A stretch of DNA of 64,000 bases from Streptomyces sp. PR69. Lineage in GTDB: Bacteria; Actinomycetota; Actinomycetes; Streptomycetales; Streptomycetaceae. The notes below the pieces were generated by a model that worked only from the letters and a program-made list of their open reading frames with translations, ran no database searches and was not told where the DNA came from. The first letter of the stretch is position 1, and the number at the start of each line of letters is the position of its first letter. This document shows, one piece after another, positions 52,128 through 62,613 of the stretch. The stretch covers positions 40,226-104,225 of the forward strand of contig NZ_JAOWCB010000021.1 in the NCBI RefSeq assembly GCF_026420845.1, written 5' to 3'. A program made the position numbers and the translations under genes.

Positions 52128-53441
52128 TCAGAAGGTCAGCCGGAAGCTGTCGATATAGCCGGTGTCATAGCGGGCCACGTCCTGGACGCGAAGCTGCCAG
52201 ACGCCGTTCGCGGTCTCACTGGAGGCGTTCACCGTGTACGTCTCGATGACGTTGTCCGCCGAGTCGCCGCCGCTCGCGTTCTTCAGCCGGTACGCGCTGT
52301 TGTCCGGAGCCAGCAGATCGATGACCAGATCGCCGCGCCAGGTGTGCTTGATGTCCACGCCCACCCGGAGCGCGGAGGGCGCGTTGCCGGTGCGGCCGGT
52401 GACGGTGACGGAGGAGGTGACGGCGGCTCCGTAGTCCGGGATGGAGACGTCGGCGGTGTTCTCGTAGACGTCGCCGTCGGGCGGGGTGGTCGGCTCGGCG
52501 CCGAGCGTCCACACGGCGTGTGCGATGGCGTCGCTGTTGCGGTCCAGGGCGGTGTCGTCGATGTTCGAGGTCGTGTCGCAGGAGCGGTGGTAGCAGCGGT
52601 CGAAGGGCTGGCCCGCCGTGCCGCCCCACTTCGCCGCCTGGGCGCTGGATTTATAGCGGCCCGCTCCGGTGAACAGCCCGCCGACCGGGATGCCGGCGTT
52701 CTTGAAGTTGGCGTGGTCGGAGCGGCCGTCGCCCTCGGTCTCGATCTCGGTGGGGACGCCGATTCCGGCGAAGTAGTCCTTGAGCGTGGCTTCGAGGGCA
52801 GGGTCGTCGTCATAGACGAAGTAGCCGGGGTTCGGGGATCCGATCATATCGAAGTTGAGATACCCGGAGATCTTTGAACGCTCGCCGGACGGCAGGCTGT
52901 TGACGTAGTGCCGGGAGCCGACTAGCCCCACCTCCTCGGCGCCCCACCAGGCGAACCGCAGATGCTTCACCGGCTCCAGCTGGGCCCGGGAGACGGCGAG
53001 CGCGGTCTCCAGCACCCCCGCCGAGCCCGAGCCGTTGTCGTTGATGCCGGGTCCTGAGGAGGCCGAGTCGAGGTGGGCGCCCGCCATCAGGACGTCGTTC
53101 GGGTCGCCGCCCGGCCAGTCGGCGATCAGGTTGTAGCCGGTCGAGCCGTTGGAGCTGAACTGCTGCACGGTCGTGGTGTATCCGGCGGCGTCCAGCTTCG
53201 CCTTCGCGTAGTCGAGGGACGCCCGGTAGCCGGGGCGGCCGTGCGCGCGGTTGCCGCCGTTGGCGGAGGCGATCGACTGGAACTGCGTCAGATGCGCCTT
53301 GACGTTGGCCACGGGTATGTCGGGGGCGGCGGCCTGTGCGGCCGTGGCCGGTGCTGCCGTCGTGGGCGCGGCGGCGCCCAGCAGCCCGGCGAGGGCCAGT
53401 GCCGCGACGGCGGCGGTGCGTCTGGGGACGGAGAGACTCAT
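52128..53441 (-). CDS. secreted M28 aminopeptidase with P-domain
   Basis: A 437-residue exported zinc aminopeptidase close to Streptomyces griseus aminopeptidase (SGAP). The signal peptide (MSLSVPRRTAAVAALALAGL, AxA near residue 35) precedes the M28 domain. Zinc ligands and catalytic residues are in GAHLDSASSGPGINDNGSG, WGAEEVG, NFDMIGS and CYHRSCDTTSNID. The C-terminal P-domain (about residues 320-437: TADVSIPDYGAAVTSSVTV through DTGYIDSFRLTF), also found in proprotein convertases, may aid folding or substrate contact. It releases N-terminal hydrophobic residues from peptides outside the cell. Confidence 0.94.
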   Translation of the reverse strand: MSLSVPRRTAAVAALALAGLLGAAAPTTAAPATAAQAAAPDIPVANVKAHLTQFQSIASANGGNRAHGRPGYRASLDYAKAKLDAAGYTTTVQQFSSNGSTGYNLIADWPGGDPNDVLMAGAHLDSASSGPGINDNGSGSAGVLETALAVSRAQLEPVKHLRFAWWGAEEVGLVGSRHYVNSLPSGERSKISGYLNFDMIGSPNPGYFVYDDDPALEATLKDYFAGIGVPTEIETEGDGRSDHANFKNAGIPVGGLFTGAGRYKSSAQAAKWGGTAGQPFDRCYHRSCDTTSNIDDTALDRNSDAIAHAVWTLGAEPTTPPDGDVYENTADVSIPDYGAAVTSSVTVTGRTGNAPSALRVGVDIKHTWRGDLVIDLLAPDNSAYRLKNASGGDSADNVIETYTVNASSETANGVWQLRVQDVARYDTGYIDSFRLTF

Positions 53442-53858
53442 GTGGGGGCTCCGGTATTCCGTACGGGGACAGGACGGAACGTGCGTGACGCCCGGGGACG
53501 GCGGTGTCCCAGAGCGCTGGAGCTAACGGCGCGCAGAGCGCGCAGACAATGGCCGGCTCGTGGGGCGGCTATTGGTGCGCGGCGTGTGCTGAATGGTCAG
53601 GGAGGTACTGACTCACCGTCAAGGGCGGAAACCGGTCAGTGATGTTCACATAGCGGACGGCTGATGGTCTGGATCGCGACCTCCGCCTCCCGTCGCCATG
53701 GGGCCGCCTCGCTGGTGCGCGATGGGCGGGAGCGTGCTCCGCTTCCATCAGGAGCACTGGCGGACGCCGCCGAGCGGGAGGCGGCGGCGTGCGCACTTCC
53801 GGCGCGTCATGGCCGAGGTGGTTCAGGCGCTGGGGGTCGACGCGGGGGCGTAGGGCGC
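53442..53858. other. 417-bp intergenic region; one doubtful small ORF
   Basis: The right half contains an open frame at 53698-53853 on the plus strand (51 residues, LRFHQEHWRTPPSGRRRRAH, MAEVVQALGVDAGA). It ends 5 bp before the rarD stop and has no clear ribosome site. It could be a short gene or the tail of a decayed one; I do not recognise it. The left half should hold the M28 gene promoter; no clear element was found. Confidence 0.4.
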
Positions 53859-54833
53859 CTATGCCCTGGCTTCCGCTTTCGCCTCCGCCGGGGCGGTGTG
53901 CGCCGCCGCCAGCCGCTCCGCCGCCGCGCGGTTGCGGCGCGCGGTGCGCAGGGCGTCCCAGGTCAGCACGGTGAGCGCCAGCCAGACGAGGGCGAAGCCC
54001 GCCCACCGCTCCGGCGGCATCGCCTCATGGAAGTACCAGACCCCGAGGAGGAACTGGAAGACCGGCGCCAGATACTGCAGCAGCCCCAGCGTGGAGAGCG
54101 GCACCCGGATCGCCGCCGCGCCGAAGCAGACCAGCGGCAGCGCCGTCACCAGGCCGGTCGCGGCGAGCAGGGAGGCGTGCACCGCGCCGTGTGCGCCGAA
54201 TGACAGCGAGCCGTCCGCACCGAGCCAGAGCAGAAAGCCGAGCGCCGGGAGGAACTGGACGGCCGTCTCGGCGGCCAGCGACTCCAGCCCGCCGATGTTC
54301 ACCCGCTTCTTGATCAGGCCGTAGCAGGCGAAGGAGAACGCCAGCACCAGGGAGATCCACGGCGGCCGGCCGTATCCGACCGCGAGCACCAGCACCGCCG
54401 CGAAGCCGATGGCGACCGCCGCCCACTGCGCCGGGCGCAGCCGCTCCTTCAGCAGCAGCACGCCCATGGCGATGGTGACCAGCGGGTTGATGAAGTAGCC
54501 GAGCGACGCCTCGACGACCTGGCCGGAGTTGACCGCCCAGATGTACACACCCCAGTTGACCGTGATCACGGTCGCGGCGAGGGTGAGGAGCCCCAGCTTG
54601 CGCGGGGCGTGGATCAGCTCGCGCGCCCAGCCCCAGCGCCGCAGCGCCAGCAGCGCCAGAGCGACGAAGACGAGGGACCAGACCATGCGGTGGGCGAGGA
54701 TCTCCAGCGCCCCGGACGGCTTCAGCAGCGGCCAGAAGAGCGGGACCAGGCCCCACATGCCATAGGCCCCGATCCCGTACAGCAGTCCCGCCCGCTGCTC
54801 CCCCTGTGATGCCGTCGATATCTGTGCTGCCAC
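53859..54833 (-). CDS. rarD: RarD-type EamA/DMT-family transporter
   Basis: A 324-residue drug/metabolite transporter-superfamily protein with ten expected helices in two EamA repeats. The RarD signature is GIGAYGMWGLVPLFWPLLK, then EILAHRMVWSLVFVALALLA and ITVNWGVYIWAVNSGQVVEASLGYFINPL cut across helices. The export substrate is unknown. GTG 54833 is chosen because GGGAGG precedes it and the family N-terminus begins about 15 residues later. An Ala/Glu-rich cytoplasmic tail ends the protein. Confidence 0.9.
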   Translation of the reverse strand: MAAQISTASQGEQRAGLLYGIGAYGMWGLVPLFWPLLKPSGALEILAHRMVWSLVFVALALLALRRWGWARELIHAPRKLGLLTLAATVITVNWGVYIWAVNSGQVVEASLGYFINPLVTIAMGVLLLKERLRPAQWAAVAIGFAAVLVLAVGYGRPPWISLVLAFSFACYGLIKKRVNIGGLESLAAETAVQFLPALGFLLWLGADGSLSFGAHGAVHASLLAATGLVTALPLVCFGAAAIRVPLSTLGLLQYLAPVFQFLLGVWYFHEAMPPERWAGFALVWLALTVLTWDALRTARRNRAAAERLAAAHTAPAEAKAEARA

Positions 54834-54988
54834 CGGACCTCCCTGCACGCGCCAACCCTCGATGAAGGTACGCCGCGCACGGGCGGATGTCATGCATGTA
54901 TCGGCATACGGTCATGACGTTCGTGCGACGGTCGCCGCCCGGGCACCGGGCGTACACGGGAAGCGGCAAGCGGCAGGCAGGAAGCACG

Positions 54989-55025
54989 GCAGAGGGGTGC
55001 GGGACCGGGTCCCGCACCCCTCTGC
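54989..55025. terminator. perfect 17-bp hairpin terminator of korAB
   Basis: GCAGAGGGGTGCGGGAC (54989-55005) pairs perfectly with GTCCCGCACCCCTCTGC (55009-55025) over a 3-base loop, 26 bp after the korB stop. Confidence 0.9.
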
Positions 55026-55050
55026 CTGACGTCGTCAGAAGGCCCTGGCG

Positions 55051-56104
<1,054 letters not shown>

Positions 56105-56112
<8 letters not shown>

Positions 56113-58093
56113 TGATGGCCTCCTTGAGCGCCGAAGCGAGCTGCTCGGCCTTGAACGGCATGCCGTTGACCTGGTTGTAGCTGTGGGCGTCGACCAGATA
56201 CTTCGCCCGGATCAGAGTGGCGAGCTGGCCGAGGTTCATCTCGGGGACGACCACCTTGCGGTAACGCCCGAGAACCTCCCCGAGATTCCCCGGGAACGGG
56301 TTGACATGGCGCAGATGGGCCTGCGCGATCGGCAGGCCCTCCTTGCGGAGCCGGCGCACCGCCGCGGTGATCGGGCCATAGGTGGACCCCCAGCCGAGCA
56401 CCAGCGTCCGCGCGCCGTCCGGGTCGTCGACGGCGAGGTCGGGCACCTCGATGCCGTCGACCTTCGCCTGGCGGGTGCGCACCATGAAGTCGTGGTTGGC
56501 GGGGTCGTACGAGATATTGCCGGTGCCGTCCTGCTTCTCGATCCCGCCGATGCGGTGCTCAAGACCCGGCGTGCCGGGCACCGCCCAGGGGCGCGCCAGC
56601 GTCTGCGGGTCGCGCTTGTACGGCCAGAAGACCTCGGCGCCGTCCTCGGCGGTGTGGTTGGGGGCGGTGGCGAACTGCACCCGCAGATCGGGCAGCTCGT
56701 CGAGGTCGGGGATGCGCCAGGGCTCGGAGCCGTTGGCGAGGTAGCCGTCGGAGAGCAGGAACACCGGAGTCCGGTAGGCCAGCGCGATCCGGGCGGCCTC
56801 GATCGCCGCGTCGAAGCAGTCGGCCGGGGTGCGGGGCGCGACCACCGGCACCGGGGCCTCGCCGTTGCGCCCGTACATCGCCTGCAGCAGGTCCGCCTGC
56901 TCCGTCTTGGTGGGCAGGCCGGTCGAGGGCCCGCCGCGCTGGATGTCCACGATCAGCAGCGGCAGCTCCAGTGAGACCGCGAGCCCGATCGTCTCGGACT
57001 TCAGCGCCACGCCCGGCCCGGAGGTGGTCGTCACAGCCAGCGAGCCGCCGAAGGCCGCGCCGAGCGCGGCGCCGATCCCGGCGATCTCGTCCTCGGCCTG
57101 GAAGGTGCGCACGCCGAAGTTCTTGTGCTTGCTCAGTTCGTGCAGGATGTCGGAGGCCGGGGTGATCGGGTACGAGCCGAGGAAGAGCGGCAGGTCCGCC
57201 TGGCGGGACGCGGTGATCAGCCCGTAGGACAGGGCCAGATTCCCGGAGATATTGCGGTACGTGCCGGTGGGGAAGGCGGAGCCCGCCGGGGCGACCTCGT
57301 AGGAGACGGCGAAGTCCTCGGTCGTCTCGCCGAAGTTCCAGCCGGCGCGGAACGCGGCGATGTTCGCCTCCGCGATCTGCGGCTTCTTGGCGAACTTCGA
57401 CCGCAGGAAGGACTCCGTGCCCTCCGTCGGGCGGTGGTACATCCACGACAGCAGCCCGAGCGCGAACATGTTCTTGCTCCGCTCGGCCTCCTTGCGGGAG
57501 AGCCCGAACTCCTTGAGCGCCTCGACCGTCAGCGTCGTCAGCGGCACCGGGTGCACGCGGTAGCCGTCCAGCGAGCCGTCTTCGAGGGGGGAGGTCTCAT
57601 AGCCGACCTTGGCCATCGCCCGCTTGGCGAATTCATCCGTGTTGACGATCACCTCGCCGCCGCGCGGCACATCGCCGATATTCGCCTTGAGCGCGGCGGG
57701 ATTCATCGCCACCAGCACGTTCGGGGCGTCGCCCGGGGTGAGGATGTCGTGGTCGGCGAAGTGCAGCTGGAACGACGACACACCGGGGAGCGTGCCGGCG
57801 GGGGCCCGGATCTCGGCCGGGAAGTTCGGCAGCGTGGAGAGATCGTTTCCAAAGGACGCGGTCTCCGAGGTGAACCTGTCTCCGGTGAGCTGCATGCCGT
57901 CGCCGGAGTCGCCGGCAAACCGGATGATCACCCGGTCCAGTCGGCGGACCTCCTTCTCACCGGCCTCGCCGGGCGGACGCTGCCCGCCCATGACCGTCTC
58001 GCCATCCGGACGGGACCGCGCCTTTTGGGCGTCGTCGGTCCTCTGCTCCGGGTCGTCGGTCTGCTCCGCTGGGCTACTGACCTGGCTGGTCAC
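56105..58093 (-). CDS. korA: 2-oxoacid:ferredoxin oxidoreductase, alpha subunit
   Basis: A 662-residue fused gamma-alpha subunit. The N-terminal gamma domain (RLDRVIIRFAGDSGDGMQLT, about residues 50-240) is followed by the pyrimidine-binding alpha domain with GNLALSYGLITASRQADLPL and GYPITPASDILHELS-like YPITPASDILHEL. This long form is typical of actinobacterial oxygen-tolerant KorAB. The GTG start has GGGAGG 9 bp upstream. About 45 N-terminal residues are charged and poorly conserved. It is followed on the same strand by korB. Confidence 0.95.
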
Positions 58094-58157
58094 TGAACTG
58101 GACCTCCCTCGAGGCGGCTGCTCGGGCCCGGCCGGCCCACCGGCCGTGCCTGGGCCA

Positions 58158-58163
58158 ACCCTA
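58158..58163 (-). promoter_or_regulatory. -10 element for korAB
   Basis: Minus-strand TAGGGT, 65 bp before the korA GTG. No -35 match is convincing. Confidence 0.3.
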
Positions 58164-58314
58164 CGTCGGTAAGGGTGCCCTTCCTCAGACCGCTCATATG
58201 CTGGACATCTTTTTGAGACGTCGTGTCGCCCTGGTTTGTCATGGTTGGCTCGCCCCCCGGGTGGCTACGGCCCTTCTGGAAAAGACGCTCCCTGCTCATT
58301 CTTCGGTTGTAGGG

Positions 58315-58367
58315 CTGACGGCTGACTTGTGGCTGACTTGACACCTGACAGGATGTCAGTCGGTCAG
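58315..58367. repeat. cluster of CTGAC direct and GTCAG inverted repeats
   Basis: CTGAC occurs at 58315, 58322, 58333 and 58345, then GTCAG at 58355 and 58363; the two nearest form CTGAC-AGGAT-GTCAG. The cluster lies between the response-regulator stop and korA, so it could be a terminator or a binding array upstream of korA. Confidence 0.6.
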
Positions 58368-59023
58368 GAATTCAAGTAGGTGAGCACGGCCAGTACACGC
58401 CGGTGATCCCCGTCACTGGGGGACAGGCCGAGCTTGAGGAAGATATTGCTGACGTGCTTCTCCACCGCGCCGTCGCTGACGACCAGCTGCCGGGCGATCG
58501 CGGAGTTCGTCCGGCCCTCGGCCATCAGACCGAGGACCTCCCGCTCGCGGGGTGTGAGACCGGCCAGCACGTCCTGTTTGCGGCTCCGGCCGAGCAGCTG
58601 GGCCACCACCTCGGGGTCGAGGGCGGTGCCGCCGCCCGCCACCCGGACGACGGCGTCCACGAACTCGCGGACCTCGGCGACCCGGTCCTTGAGGAGATAG
58701 CCGACGCCCCGGCTGTTGCCGGCGATCAGCTCGGTGGCGTACTCCTCCTCGACGTACTGGGACAGCACCAGCACCCCGATGCCGGGGTGATCCCGGCGCA
58801 GCCGCACTGCCGCGCGCACGCCCTCGTCGGTGTGCGTGGGCGGCATCCGCACATCGGCCACGACGACGTCCGGCAGCGCGTCCTGGGCGGCGAGGTCGCC
58901 CACGGTCTTGATCAGCGCGTCCGCGTCGCCGACGCCGGCCACGACATCGTGCCCGCGGTCGGTGAGCAGCCGGGTGAGCCCCTCCCGGAGCAGCACGGAA
59001 TCCTCGGCGATGACCACGCGCAC
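58364..59023 (-). CDS. NarL/LuxR-family response regulator
   Basis: A 219-residue two-component regulator. The receiver domain (1-125) has acidic Glu7-Asp8, phospho-acceptor Asp57 (VVVADVRMPP) and Lys112 (YLLKDR). The LuxR-type HTH is at about 156-205 (LTPREREVLGLMAEGRTNSA, VVSDGAVEKHVSNIFLKL). GTG 59023 is chosen because GGAGG is about 10 bp upstream and VRVVIAEDS is the standard receiver start. It lies downstream of two DesK-type kinase genes on the same strand and probably serves both. Confidence 0.93.
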   Translation of the reverse strand: MRVVIAEDSVLLREGLTRLLTDRGHDVVAGVGDADALIKTVGDLAAQDALPDVVVADVRMPPTHTDEGVRAAVRLRRDHPGIGVLVLSQYVEEEYATELIAGNSRGVGYLLKDRVAEVREFVDAVVRVAGGGTALDPEVVAQLLGRSRKQDVLAGLTPREREVLGLMAEGRTNSAIARQLVVSDGAVEKHVSNIFLKLGLSPSDGDHRRVLAVLTYLNS

Positions 59024-59292
59024 CCTGTCCCGGTCCTCCACGACGCCCTGCCCCCTGTGTCCCTGGTGTCTCTGTGTGGCTGTCTGCTTGCCGTGTGCTT
59101 GTTCTCCGGCGTCCGGCGTGTCTGCCGGTCTGCCGGGTCTGCCTGACAAGCATCCCAGGTCGGGGGCGGGAGCGGGCGTCTTTGCGGGGCGGGGCGGCGG
59201 TACGGGACGTTCCGCCGGCTGTTCTGCTCCTCGGGTCTGTTCTTCGGGTCTGTTCTCCGGGCGGGCGGCTGGCCGTCGGGCCGGAGGGGCGG
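59024..59292. other. 269-bp spacer between kinase and response-regulator genes
   Basis: There is no supported gene. Near 59219-59259 the minus strand carries three imperfect copies of CCCGAAGAACAGA about 15 bp apart. The spacer is long for genes thought to be co-transcribed, so the regulator may have its own promoter here. Confidence 0.5.
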
Positions 59293-60615
59293 TCAGCCGC
59301 TGCGCCAGGGGAGCTCGGCGGTGACGGAGGTGGGGCCGCCGCGGGGCGAGTCCACGACCAGGACGCCGTCGACCGCGTCCAGCCGGTCCGCGAGCCCCGC
59401 CAGCCCTGTGCCGCCGTCGGTCCGCGCGCCGCCCCGTCCGTCGTCCTGGACCTGGAGCATCAGCCGGTCGCCGGCCCGCCATACGTCCACCGAGGCGCGG
59501 GAGGCCCGGGCGTGCTTGCTGACGTTCTGCAGCAGCTCGGAGACGGTGAAGTAGGCGATGCCCTCGATCGCGGGCGCGGGCCTGGCCGGCAGATCCACCT
59601 CCACGGTCACCGGCACGGTGCAGCGGGAGGCGACGGCGGACAGTGCGGCGTCCAGGCCGCGGTCGGTCAGTACGGCGGGGTGGATGCCGCGGGCCAGGTC
59701 GCGCAGCTCCTGAAGGGCGGTCTTCACTTCGCCGTGGGCCTCGTCGACCATGCGGGCGGCGGCCTGCGGGTCGTCGAGGAGTTTCTCCTTGGCGAGGCCG
59801 AGGTCCATGGCGAGGGCGACGAGGCGGGCCTGTGCGCCGTCGTGGAGGTCGCGTTCGATCCGGCGCAGATCGGCGGCGGCGGTGTCGACGACGACTCCCC
59901 GGTCCGACTCCAGCTCGACGACGCGGCTGTCCAGCCGGGAGGGACCGAGCAGCCCGGCCACCAGCAGCCGGTCGACCGTCGTGAGCCCCCGGATGATCCA
60001 GGGGGTGACCAGGACGAGCAGCAGCCCGACGGCGGAGACGACGCCGATCTCGAACGGGGTGTCGGCGTAGAGCTGCCGCCCCCGCGAATCGCCGAAGAGC
60101 GCGATGCCAGGCTGGTCCAGATAGCGCGGGAACACCCACTGCCACAGCGGGTACGCCAGCGCCGCCCAGCCGTACAGCCAGAACGTCACCGAGACGCAGA
60201 ACGCGAACACCGCCCAGGGGAAGTGCAGCAGCGCGTAGAGCAGATGCCGCCAGGAGGCCCCGCTCTTCAGGACCGCGCCCACCCATGCCATAAGGCCGCT
60301 CCGGGCGGGCCGCAGCGGCGCCGGATCGGCCACCTCGGCCCGCAGCAGCGCCCGCGCCCGCGCCCGCTCCACCGCACCGAGCGCCCGGCACCCGGCGAGT
60401 CCCGCGGCGAGAATCGGCACCCCGAGAAACGTGATCAGCAGGCCGGCGCCCAGGGACACCGCCGTCACCGCGAACACAAAGAACACGACGCTCACCGGCA
60501 GCCCCACCAGCAGATACCCGAACTCCCGCCACGTCCGCCCCTCAAGCGGCGCCCGGACGGCGGCCGGCAGCGCGTGCCTGCGGGGCGGGGCGGGTGCGGC
60601 GGGGTACGGGTGCAT
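59293..60615 (-). CDS. DesK-type sensor histidine kinase (copy 2)
   Basis: A 440-residue membrane kinase. Four to five helices in the N-terminal half form the sensor domain; HisKA_3 has the phospho-acceptor His258 (IERDLHDGAQARLV), and the HATPase_c domain carries SELLQNVSKHA, VQDDGRGGA and GTGLAGLADRL. ATG 60615 is chosen because AGGAGAG lies 9 bp upstream; ATG 60639 is an alternative. Its kinase half is nearly identical at DNA level to the upstream kinase gene. The sensed signal is unknown. Confidence 0.92.
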   Translation of the reverse strand: MHPYPAAPAPPRRHALPAAVRAPLEGRTWREFGYLLVGLPVSVVFFVFAVTAVSLGAGLLITFLGVPILAAGLAGCRALGAVERARARALLRAEVADPAPLRPARSGLMAWVGAVLKSGASWRHLLYALLHFPWAVFAFCVSVTFWLYGWAALAYPLWQWVFPRYLDQPGIALFGDSRGRQLYADTPFEIGVVSAVGLLLVLVTPWIIRGLTTVDRLLVAGLLGPSRLDSRVVELESDRGVVVDTAAADLRRIERDLHDGAQARLVALAMDLGLAKEKLLDDPQAAARMVDEAHGEVKTALQELRDLARGIHPAVLTDRGLDAALSAVASRCTVPVTVEVDLPARPAPAIEGIAYFTVSELLQNVSKHARASRASVDVWRAGDRLMLQVQDDGRGGARTDGGTGLAGLADRLDAVDGVLVVDSPRGGPTSVTAELPWRSG

Positions 60616-60639
60616 GGGCTCAGCTCTCCTCATGCCCAC

Positions 60640-60851
60640 CAGCCTGCGGGGCGCGGGCGTCGGTCACCATGAGGGGTCTCTCCGTCTTGGGCGGGGGTTT
60701 TCCCCACCCCGGAAGCTGGGGGAGGTGGCTGGGGGAGTTTGAGGCGCGGGGACCCGCACAATCCAGCCTCGCCGGCGATTGAGGCGCGGGGGCGCGGGGG
60801 CGGAGCCCCCGGAAACGGGGTCTGGGGCGGAGCCCCAGGACCCCCGTATCG
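60640..60851. repeat. dispersed GC-rich repeats between the two kinase genes
   Basis: A full unit at 60763-60815 (CCAGCCTCGCCGGCGATTGA, then GGGGGCGGAGCCCCC at about 60796-60810) is flanked by a partial unit (TTTGAGGCGCGGGGACCC at 60739-60756) and by the hairpin TGGGGC-GGA-GCCCCA near 60823-60838. These hairpins could terminate the first kinase transcript. Confidence 0.8.
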
Positions 60852-62030
60852 TCACCCACCCGCCTCGCGCGAGCGCCACGGCAGCTCCGCCGTCACCACC
60901 GTCGGCCCGCCCTCCGGCGAGTCGAGGACGAACAGCCCGTCCACCGCCCCCAGCCGCTCCGCGAGCCCCGCCATCCCCGTACCGCCGTCGATCCGCGCCC
61001 CGCCCTGGCCGTCGTCCTGGACCTGGAGCATCAGCCGGTCCCCGGCCCGCCATACGTCCACCGACGCCCGCGTGGCCCGCGCGTGCTTGCTGACGTTCTG
61101 CAGCAGCTCGGAGACCGTGAAGTAGGCGATGCCCTCGATCGCCTCCGCCGGCCGCTGGTCCAGATCGACCGTCACCCGCACCGCCGCCGTACACCGCGAC
61201 GCCACCGCCGACAGTGCGGCGTCCAGGCCGCGGTCGGTCAGTACGGCGGGGTGGATGCCGCGGGCCAGGTCGCGCAGCTCCTGGAGCGCCAGCTTCACCT
61301 CGCCGTGGGCCTCGTCCACCATGGCCGCCGCGGCGTCCGGGTCGTCGAGGAGTTTCTCCTTGGCGAGGCCGAGGCCCATGGCGAGGGCGACGAGGCGGGC
61401 CTGTGCGCCGTCGTGGAGGTCGCGTTCGATCCGGCGCAGATCGGCGGCGGCGGTGTCGACGACGACGCCCCGGTCCGACTCCAGCTCCGCGATCCGCCGC
61501 TCCAGCTCGTCGGAGGGGCCGAGCAGCCCGCGCACCATCGCCCGGTCGAGGTCGGCCATGCCGCGCACCAGGAACGGCAGCACAGGCCACAGCACGAACA
61601 GGCCGGTCAGCGTGACGCTGAACGTCAGCACCCCCCACGGCAGCCGGATGAGGCAGTACAGGACGCTCCGCCAGCCCACCGGGTCCTTCAGCCGCAGCCA
61701 CATCCAGGGAAGGAAGCCGCCCTTGCGCGGCAGCACGCCGAGACCGCTCGGTTCGTCGATCCGCACCCCCAGCAGCGCCCGCGACCGGGCGCGCTCCGCC
61801 CAGCCGACCAGCCGCGCCCCGGCGAGGCCGAGCGCCAGCCACGGCAGGCCGACCACCGTCACCGACAGCCCGACGCCGGTGAAAATCATGAACGCCACGT
61901 AAATAAATCCGATGAGCGCCATCGGCAGATTCGCCAGCTGATGCGCGATTTCCCGCCAGGTGCCGCCGTCGTAGGCAAGGCGGGCGGGCGGCGGCCGGTC
62001 AGGGTCGGGGACGGCAGTCTGCGCGGTCAT
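60852..62030 (-). CDS. DesK-type sensor histidine kinase (copy 1)
   Basis: A 392-residue membrane kinase, paralogue of the next gene. The sensor half has four hydrophobic segments (LANLPMALIGFIYVAFMIF, VGLSVTVVGLPWLALGLAG and two near residues 150-185). His206 lies in IERDLHDGAQARLV; the HATPase_c domain has SELLQNVSKHA, VQDDGQGGA and GTGMAGLAERL. ATG 62030 is the first Met near the family start; ATG 62042 is also possible. It is divergent from nuoA2 across 181 bp. Confidence 0.92.
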   Translation of the reverse strand: MTAQTAVPDPDRPPPARLAYDGGTWREIAHQLANLPMALIGFIYVAFMIFTGVGLSVTVVGLPWLALGLAGARLVGWAERARSRALLGVRIDEPSGLGVLPRKGGFLPWMWLRLKDPVGWRSVLYCLIRLPWGVLTFSVTLTGLFVLWPVLPFLVRGMADLDRAMVRGLLGPSDELERRIAELESDRGVVVDTAAADLRRIERDLHDGAQARLVALAMGLGLAKEKLLDDPDAAAAMVDEAHGEVKLALQELRDLARGIHPAVLTDRGLDAALSAVASRCTAAVRVTVDLDQRPAEAIEGIAYFTVSELLQNVSKHARATRASVDVWRAGDRLMLQVQDDGQGGARIDGGTGMAGLAERLGAVDGLFVLDSPEGGPTVVTAELPWRSREAGG

Positions 62031-62147
62031 ACCCGACAGCATCCAAGGCCGGATCCGGGGCGCACCATGGGGTACATGGGGTGGGGGCGGGTGGGGATAA
62101 CCCCACCCGTGTGTGAGACGCCTGCTTACGGTCTCTTTAGCAGGGCC

Positions 62148-62153
62148 TAGACT
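62148..62153 (+). promoter_or_regulatory. -10 element for the second nuo operon
   Basis: TAGACT, 58 bp before GTG 62212. The -35 is poor. No Rex-like palindrome was found in the leader, unlike the first nuo operon. Confidence 0.4.
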
Positions 62154-62211
62154 CCCGTGCGTACAGATCGTCGAACAGAGTGCCATCGAGGTCAGGGAGC
62201 GAGGGGCTGAC

Positions 62212-62613
62212 GTGCCGGAACCGACCGTGTCGACCGTGCTCGCGGCGGAGTACTTCCAGAGCTACTCGGTCGTGGGGCTGCTTGCGCTCATCGGCGTGCT
62301 GTTCGTCGCCGTGGCCTTCGGCGCGGGGCGGCTGCTGCGGCCCGTCGTGCCCACGCGGGAGAAGCTGCTGACGTACGAGTGCGGCGTCGACCCGGTGGGG
62401 GAGGGCTGGGCCCACACCCAGGTCCGCTACTACGTCTACTCGTTTCTGTATGTGATCTTCGCCGTTGACTCGATCTTCCTCTTCCCCTGGTCGACCGTCT
62501 TCGCCGCCGCCGGATACGGTGCGACGACGCTGGTGGAGATGTTCATCTTCCTCGGCTTCCTGGCCGTGGGACTGCTCTACGCGTACAAGAAGGGGGTCCT
62601 GACATGGACGTGA
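62212..62613 (+). CDS. nuoA2: NADH-quinone oxidoreductase subunit A, second locus
   Basis: A 133-residue NuoA paralogue with the same three-helix plan. TREKLLTYECGVDPVGEGWA holds the loop Cys and YSFLYVIFAVDSIFLFPWST the acidic helix. It differs clearly from nuoA at 29535, for example VDSIFLFPW against FDIEIVFLYPW. GTG 62212 has GAGGGG 7 bp upstream. It overlaps nuoB2 by 10 bp. Confidence 0.94.
   Translation: MPEPTVSTVLAAEYFQSYSVVGLLALIGVLFVAVAFGAGRLLRPVVPTREKLLTYECGVDPVGEGWAHTQVRYYVYSFLYVIFAVDSIFLFPWSTVFAAAGYGATTLVEMFIFLGFLAVGLLYAYKKGVLTWT

Noticed and set aside
53698..53853. Short plus-strand ORF near the rarD end
   Set aside because: No ribosome site, no family recognised and the composition is weakly coding. 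It is kept only as a comment in the intergenic entry.
58090..58344. Possible 84-codon gene on the minus strand ahead of korA
   Set aside because: No ribosome site or recognisable features; it overlaps the korA promoter region and start, so it is more likely leader sequence.
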